Below, one piece after another: positions 59,739-64,000 of a stretch of DNA of 64,000 nucleotides. The stretch is from CAVUAT01 sp963739545 (GTDB taxonomy: Bacteria > Actinomycetota > Thermoleophilia > Solirubrobacterales > 70-9). How positions within the stretch are numbered: the stretch's first letter is position 1; each line of letters opens with the position of its first letter. The translations under genes were made by a program, and so were the position numbers. The notes under the pieces are model-generated. The model was not told where the DNA came from. It saw nothing but the letters and a program-made list of their open reading frames with translations, and did not search any database. Location: assembly GCA_963739545.1 (NCBI GenBank), contig CAVUAT010000014.1, positions 1,240,001 to 1,304,000 of the forward strand, read 5' to 3'.

Positions 59739-60279
59739 CGAAGGACCTCCTCAGCTTCTGGACGACACGGTGAAGTCGGGTGCCGGCATTGCTCTCGCTC
59801 GAGCCGATCACGTTGGCGATCTCGGCGTTGGAGAGCCCGGCGAAGAACTTGAGGGCGACGAGCTCGCGCTCGCGGCCGTTGAGAGAGGCGAGGGCCTGGC
59901 GGAGGGCCGTCCGCCGCACGGCGACCTCGGCTGGATCGCCGCCCGCGGGCCCGATCGCGAGCCGCCCGATGGCGGCGTCCTCGGCTGGGTCGTCGGGCAT
60001 CTGCGCGGTGCGCGAGCGGCGGCGGAGCTCGTCGAGCGCCGCGTTGCGGGCGATGCCGAAGAGCCAGGCCCGCTCCGACCCCCGGTCGGGATCGAGCTGG
60101 CGCCGCTTTCGGAATGCGCGCTCGAAGGCGGTCGAGGTGACCTCCTCGGCAGCCGAGCGGTCGCGGAGCAGGCCAGCGACGTACGCGAAGACGTCGTCGC
60201 GGCTGGAGCGGTAGAGGGCTTCGAAGGAGTCTTTCGCCTGATCGGGCGCCTCGGTTGCTGTCGCGACTGCGGTGCGCAT
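59725..60279 (-). CDS. ECF-type RNA polymerase sigma factor
   Basis: About 184 residues: sigma region 2 (FEALYRSSRDDVFAYVAGLLRD, STAFERAFRKRRQLDPDRG, AWLFGIARNAALDELRRRSR) and region 4 (LNGRERELVALKFFAGLSNAEIANVIGSSESNAGTRLHRVVQKLRR), separated by a short linker. The ATG at 60279 is preferred to 60342 because a CGTAGT-like ECF -10 element lies just upstream. It is followed by its DUF4349 partner. Regulon unknown. Confidence 0.88.
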   Translation of the reverse strand: MRTAVATATEAPDQAKDSFEALYRSSRDDVFAYVAGLLRDRSAAEEVTSTAFERAFRKRRQLDPDRGSERAWLFGIARNAALDELRRRSRTAQMPDDPAEDAAIGRLAIGPAGGDPAEVAVRRTALRQALASLNGRERELVALKFFAGLSNAEIANVIGSSESNAGTRLHRVVQKLRRSFDEAS

Positions 60280-60370
60280 GTCCGGACTACGGTGGAGCGA
60301 GGGTTTCGTCACACCCGGAGTTTCGCTAGTACTCATTTCCAAAGCGGAACGACAAGCCCAGGAGGATCAG

Positions 60371-60946
60371 ATGGGAAAGATCATCGTCACGGAGTTCGCA
60401 TCGCTTGATGGGGTGATGGAGGCGCCGGGCGGTGAGCCCGACTTCAAGTACCCCGGATGGACCTTCAAGTTCGACCGCGGCGAGGACGGCAATCAGTTCA
60501 AGCTCGACGAGGCGCTGTCGGCCGACGCGCTGCTGCTCGGCCGCCGCACCTACGAGAGTTTCGCGGGAGCGTGGCCCGAGCGCGAGGGCCCGTTCGCGGA
60601 CAAGTTCAACGAGATGCCCAAGTACGTCGTCTCGTCGACCCTGAAGGACCCCGACTGGAACAACACAACGGTCCTGGACGGCGACGACGTCGTCGCGGAG
60701 GTCTCAGAGGTCAAGGACGAGGTGGACGGCGAAATCCAGCTCCCCGGCAGCGCCCAACTGGTGCACGAGCTGTTCGCCAACGATCTCGTCGACCAGGTCA
60801 ACCTGATGATCTTCCCCGTCGTCCTCGGGCTCCCGGACGCGAAGCGCGTCTTCGGGGAGGCCGATGACATGAAGCAGATGAAGCTCACCGAGTCGCGAAC
60901 GGTCGGCGACGGCGTCGCGGTCTTGATCTACGAGCGGGCCGGCTAG
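60371..60946 (+). CDS. Dihydrofolate reductase/RibD C-terminal-like protein
   Basis: 191 residues of the RibD C-terminal (DHFR-like) fold: KIIVTEFASLDGVMEAPGGEPDF, LLGRRTYESFAGAWPEREG, KYVVSSTLKDPDWNNTTV and LVDQVNLMIFPVVLGLPDAKRVFG. These NAD(P)H-dependent reductases are common and mostly uncharacterised. A GAGGATCAG ribosome site precedes the ATG. The upstream open frame to 60272 overlaps the ECF promoter and is rejected as start. Confidence 0.85.
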   Translation: MGKIIVTEFASLDGVMEAPGGEPDFKYPGWTFKFDRGEDGNQFKLDEALSADALLLGRRTYESFAGAWPEREGPFADKFNEMPKYVVSSTLKDPDWNNTTVLDGDDVVAEVSEVKDEVDGEIQLPGSAQLVHELFANDLVDQVNLMIFPVVLGLPDAKRVFGEADDMKQMKLTESRTVGDGVAVLIYERAG

Positions 60947-60948
60947 GG

Positions 60949-62283
60949 CTAGGCGGCGTCGAGCAGAGCCGCCTGCGAGCGCCAGGCGGCGGCCGGATCG
61001 AGCTCGGCTACGGGGAAGGCAGCGCGGATCGACGCCGCGACGACCGACACCAGGGTGCGCAGCTCGGCCTTCGAGATCGAGAGGGGCGGCATCAGGATGA
61101 CCACGTCGCCGAGCGGCCGGACGATCACGCCGCGCTCGCGCGCCTCGAGCGCGACACGGTGGCCGATCCGAAGCTCGGGATCGTGCACGCCTAGGTCGAT
61201 GCCGACCATGAAGCCTCGCCGGCGCACCTCGCTCACCTCGGCCATCGCCTCGACCCCCCCGAGCAGCTCGCCGAACAGCCGGCTCTTCGGCTGCATCGTC
61301 TCCAGGGTCCGCTCGAACTCGAACACGTCGAGGCATCCGAGCGCTGCCGCGCAGGCGAGGGGGTTGCCCGTGTACGTGTGGCCGTGGAAGAAGGTCTTGT
61401 ACTCGGTGTGGGCGCCGAGGAAGGCCTCGTAGATCCGCTCGGTCGCGAGCGTGGCGGCGAGCGGCATGTACCCGCCGGTCAGGCCCTTCGCGACACACAT
61501 CAGGTCGGGCGAGACGTCCTCCTGCTCACACGCGAACATCGTGCCGGTGCGTCCGAATCCCGTCGCCACCTCGTCGCAGATCAGCAGGACGCCGTGGCGG
61601 TCGCAGAGCTCGCGCACCGCCCGCAGGTAGCCGGGCGGGTGCATGATCATCCCCGCCGCACCCTGGACGAGCGGCTCCATGATCACCGCGACGAGTTCCT
61701 CCTCGTGGCGGCTCAACAACTCCTCCATGTGCCCGATGTCGCCCGACCGGGCGCGGTGGGAGTCGAAGAGCAGCGGGCCGAATGCCGAATGGAAGAGCTC
61801 CATGCCGCCGACCGAAACAGAACCGATCGTGTCGCCGTGGTAGCCGTCCTCGAGGCAGATGAACGAGCGACGCCGCACGTGCTGGCCGCCGCGGTGCTGC
61901 CAGTACTGGAACGCCATCTTCAGCGCCACCTCGGCGGCGGTTGAGCCCGAGTCGGAGTAGAAGACGCGAGAGAGCCCCGGGGGGGCGATCTCGACCAGCC
62001 GCGCGGCGAGCTCGGCGGCCCCTGGGTGGGAGAGGCCGAGCATCGTCGAGTGGGCGACGCGGTCGAGCTGGTCGCGCACCGCCTGGTCGATCAGCGGGTG
62101 GCGGTGGCCGTGGACGTTGCACCAAAGCGACGAGACGCCGTCGAGATAGCGGCGGCCGTCGGAGTCGATCAGCTCGTTGCCCTCGGCCGCTTCGATCATC
62201 AGCGGCTCCTCGGCGACCCAGTTCCGTTGCTGCGTGAACGGGTGCCAGAGGAAGTTGTGATCGAGCTGAGCCTCCGTTCGCAT
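60949..62283 (-). CDS. bioA: Adenosylmethionine-8-amino-7-oxononanoate aminotransferase
   Basis: 444 residues, class III PLP aminotransferase of biotin synthesis. Early motif HNFLWHPFTQQRNW; SLWCNVHGHRHPLIDQAVRDQ; PLP lysine in CVAKGLTGGYMPLAATLA; DEVATGFGRTGTMFACEQED; CLEDGYHGDTIGSVSVGG. Length and the N-terminal HPFTQ are typical for BioA and set it apart from GABA aminotransferases. No other bio genes are in the window. Confidence 0.93.
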   Translation of the reverse strand: MRTEAQLDHNFLWHPFTQQRNWVAEEPLMIEAAEGNELIDSDGRRYLDGVSSLWCNVHGHRHPLIDQAVRDQLDRVAHSTMLGLSHPGAAELAARLVEIAPPGLSRVFYSDSGSTAAEVALKMAFQYWQHRGGQHVRRRSFICLEDGYHGDTIGSVSVGGMELFHSAFGPLLFDSHRARSGDIGHMEELLSRHEEELVAVIMEPLVQGAAGMIMHPPGYLRAVRELCDRHGVLLICDEVATGFGRTGTMFACEQEDVSPDLMCVAKGLTGGYMPLAATLATERIYEAFLGAHTEYKTFFHGHTYTGNPLACAAALGCLDVFEFERTLETMQPKSRLFGELLGGVEAMAEVSEVRRRGFMVGIDLGVHDPELRIGHRVALEARERGVIVRPLGDVVILMPPLSISKAELRTLVSVVAASIRAAFPVAELDPAAAWRSQAALLDAA

Positions 62284-62371
62284 CCGGCGCGAACATAGAT
62301 CGCGGGTCGGCCGGAATTCCCGTCGACACCGACGTCCGTCCAGATGACTGCGTGATCGACCTCACAGAAGC

Positions 62372-62402
62372 TTTCGCTTGCGAAACGCTTTCAAGTTTGC
62401 AA
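62372..62402. promoter_or_regulatory. Candidate MarR operator
   Basis: TTTCGC-TT-GCGAAA (62372-62385) is a perfect inverted repeat, followed by a second partly matching element (CTTTCAAGTTTGCAA, 62388-62402). It lies just before the MarR gene ATG at 62415, the usual place for autorepression, and would also govern the downstream efflux gene. Confidence 0.5.
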
Positions 62403-62414
62403 CCATCGGACGTC

Positions 62415-62945
62415 ATGGAGGCAGCCACAGCCCAGACAGCCGCCACCTCCCCGAAGCCGAACGCCGCCGACCGTGAGCTCGCGCTTCGGCTCGGGTCGCT
62501 GATGCTGCACGTGCTCGGGTCCGAGGGCGGCTCGGTGATCCGCGCGATCGACGAGACGGGGCTCAACTTCGTTCAGATGAAGTCGCTGTTCACGCTTGCC
62601 GGTGCCGACACCGAGGACCAACCCATCTCGGTCAAGCAGCTCGCCGAGCGCCTCGGCGTCTCGCTCCCCTCGGCCAGTCGCGCCGCCGACGACCTCGTCA
62701 AGCGCAAGCTCGCCACCCGGGAGGAGGACCCCGACGACCGCCGCGTCCGGCGGCTCGCGCTCACCGCATCGGGCCGCCGCATCGCCGACACCGTCCTCGC
62801 CGCGCGCCTGCGCGGCCTCGAGCGCTTCGCCGCCGGGCTCGACGGCTCCGAGCGCCGCAAGCTCGACGCCGCCCTCGAGGTGCTGCTCGAGCGCGACGAG
62901 ATCGCCTCCCTCTACCGCGCCAACGCGAAGAGGGCCGCGCGATGA
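62415..62945 (+). CDS. MarR-family transcriptional regulator
   Basis: 176 residues. Winged helix: FVQMKSLFTLAGADTEDQPI, VKQLAERLGVSLPSASRAADDLVKRKLA and TREEDPDDRRVRRLALTASG, the last being the typical beta wing with conserved DRR. Terminal helix-rich dimerisation part. The ATG at 62415 is preferred to 62352 because the likely operator lies between them. The stop overlaps the exporter start (ATGA), so it probably controls the exporter. Confidence 0.9.
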   Translation: MEAATAQTAATSPKPNAADRELALRLGSLMLHVLGSEGGSVIRAIDETGLNFVQMKSLFTLAGADTEDQPISVKQLAERLGVSLPSASRAADDLVKRKLATREEDPDDRRVRRLALTASGRRIADTVLAARLRGLERFAAGLDGSERRKLDAALEVLLERDEIASLYRANAKRAAR

Positions 62946-64000
62946 CCCGCTACAGCCACCTGATCACCGACGACAACCGCAAGTGGTGGACGCTCGGGGC
63001 GATGTGCTTCGCGCTGTTCATGGTGATGCTCGACAACACCGTGGTCAACGTGGCGCTGCCTTCGATCCAGCGCGACCTCGACGCCGACATCTCCGACCTC
63101 GAATGGGTCGTCAACGGCTACACGCTCACCTTCGCCGTCCTGATCGCGACCGGCGGGCGCCTCGGCGACATCTTCGGGCGCCGCTCGATGTTCCTGGTGG
63201 GCGTCGTCATCTTCGCCCTTACCTCGGCCACGGCCGGGCTCGCCGTGAACTCCGAGATGCTGATCGCCTCTCGCGCCGTCCAAGGCATCGGCGCCGCGCT
63301 GATGATGCCGGCGACGCTCTCCATCGTCACCCATGCCTTCCCCGCCAACGAACGCGGCAAGGCGATCGGGACGTGGGCCGGCGTTTCCGCTTTGGCGCTC
63401 TCGATCGGCCCCGTCGTCGGCGGCTTTTTGACCGAGCACGTCGGCTGGCAGGCGATCTTCTTCATCAACCTCCCGGTCGCCGCCGGTGCGATCGTCGCGA
63501 CGCTCTTCGCCGTGCGCGAGTCCCGCGATGAGACGGTCGAGCGCAGGGTGGACTACCCGGGGATCGTCGCCCTGACCGCCGGCCTCACCGCGATCGTCCT
63601 CGCGCTGATCGAAGGCAACGCCTGGGGCTGGACCTCACCCCAGATCATCGGACTGCTCGCCGGCGGCGCCTTGTCGCTCGTCGCGTTCGCCGCCATCGAG
63701 CTGCGCGTTCGCGCCCCCATGGTCGAGTTCAGCCTGTTCAAGTCGCGCCAGTTCATCGGCTCGACCATGGTCGCTTTCATCATCACCTTCGCGATGATGG
63801 GCTCCTTCTTCTTCATGGCGCTCTACCTGCAGGACATCCTCGGGTACGGGGCCCTCGAGGCCGGGATTCGCTTCCTGCCGACCACCGTGGTCATCGCGGT
63901 CATCGCGCCCCTCGCCGGCCGGCTGTCCGATCGCTTCGGCCCCGTCTGGCCGATGGGCGCTGGACTCGCGATCCTGAGCGTCTCGATGTACCTCTTCTCG
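62942..64000 (+). CDS. MFS drug exporter, DHA2 (EmrB/QacA) family, partial
   Basis: 353 residues up to the window edge, with about 10-11 spans visible of the 14 expected. Motif A is GGRLGDIFGRRSMFLVG, motif D1 region is MLDNTVVNVALPSIQRDL, motif C is GPVVGGFLTEHVGWQAIFFIN. It starts at ATG 62942 overlapping the MarR stop and is cut by the end of the window. It should export lipophilic toxicants under MarR control. Confidence 0.92.
   Translation, partial: MTRYSHLITDDNRKWWTLGAMCFALFMVMLDNTVVNVALPSIQRDLDADISDLEWVVNGYTLTFAVLIATGGRLGDIFGRRSMFLVGVVIFALTSATAGLAVNSEMLIASRAVQGIGAALMMPATLSIVTHAFPANERGKAIGTWAGVSALALSIGPVVGGFLTEHVGWQAIFFINLPVAAGAIVATLFAVRESRDETVERRVDYPGIVALTAGLTAIVLALIEGNAWGWTSPQIIGLLAGGALSLVAFAAIELRVRAPMVEFSLFKSRQFIGSTMVAFIITFAMMGSFFFMALYLQDILGYGALEAGIRFLPTTVVIAVIAPLAGRLSDRFGPVWPMGAGLAILSVSMYLFS

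Overview
The window is 64 kb of very GC-rich, densely packed DNA. Genes often overlap by 1-4 bases (ATGA, GTGA, TTGA, TGATG junctions), and GTG/TTG starts and near-leaderless promoters are common. Gene content (actinobacterial group 1h/5 [NiFe]-hydrogenase, red-type RuBisCO with CbbX, DUF4349/ECF pair, HSDL2-type SDR, SCP2 and F420/FMN split-barrel proteins) fits a soil actinobacterium, probably of the Thermoleophilia/Solirubrobacterales type. That placement is inference from gene content, not a database result.

Layout. 0-8 kb: a partial regulator-like gene, a Nif3-family protein, a membrane-anchored DsbA-like protein, a thiolase and two SDRs (lipid-type metabolism), a LOG-family protein, a phospholipase D-like protein and a glutamine amidotransferase. 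8-14 kb (minus strand): a putrescine-utilisation-like operon with permease, glutamine synthetase-like ligase, gamma-glutamyl hydrolase, aldehyde dehydrogenase and SDR. Every gene in it carries apparent frameshifts. 14-19 kb: a choline/aminoglycoside-type kinase, a dimethylglycine/sarcosine dehydrogenase-like flavoprotein, an SRPBCC protein and a GntR regulator. 19-22 kb: a DEDD exonuclease and a cNMP/CBS/DUF294 protein.

22-37 kb is a single large operon for a high-affinity group 1h [NiFe]-hydrogenase: hypC, a second small HypC/HupF-like gene, hypD, hypE, small and large subunits, a NifU-type Fe-S relay protein, three poorly characterised accessory genes, a maturation protease, hypA, hypB, a SIS-domain protein and hypF. 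A nickel/cobalt permease and a Fur-family regulator follow at 37-38.6 kb on the other strand. 38.7-47.6 kb holds class I fructose-bisphosphate aldolase, ComB, and the Calvin cycle operon cbbL-cbbS-cbbX-prk-tkt, with a CbbR-type LysR regulator facing it. Together these genes could let the cell oxidise trace H2, acquire and control nickel, and fix CO2 (the atmospheric chemosynthesis type of metabolism).

47.6-64 kb is ordinary accessory and housekeeping content: tRNA-Pro(CGG), SnoaL-like and VTT membrane proteins, Fe/Mn superoxide dismutase, a secreted cupredoxin, a secreted beta-helix protein and lipoprotein, SCP2 protein, iron-containing alcohol dehydrogenase, cupin, split-barrel protein, NUDIX hydrolase, rubredoxin, an ECF sigma/DUF4349 pair, RibD-like reductase, BioA, and a MarR regulator with an MFS exporter cut by the window end. 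No CRISPR array, insertion sequence, prophage or rRNA was seen. About fifteen likely single-base frameshifts were found, most of them between 2.6 and 13 kb. Each leaves the family sequence readable in a neighbouring frame, which favours sequence or assembly error but does not exclude recent gene decay.
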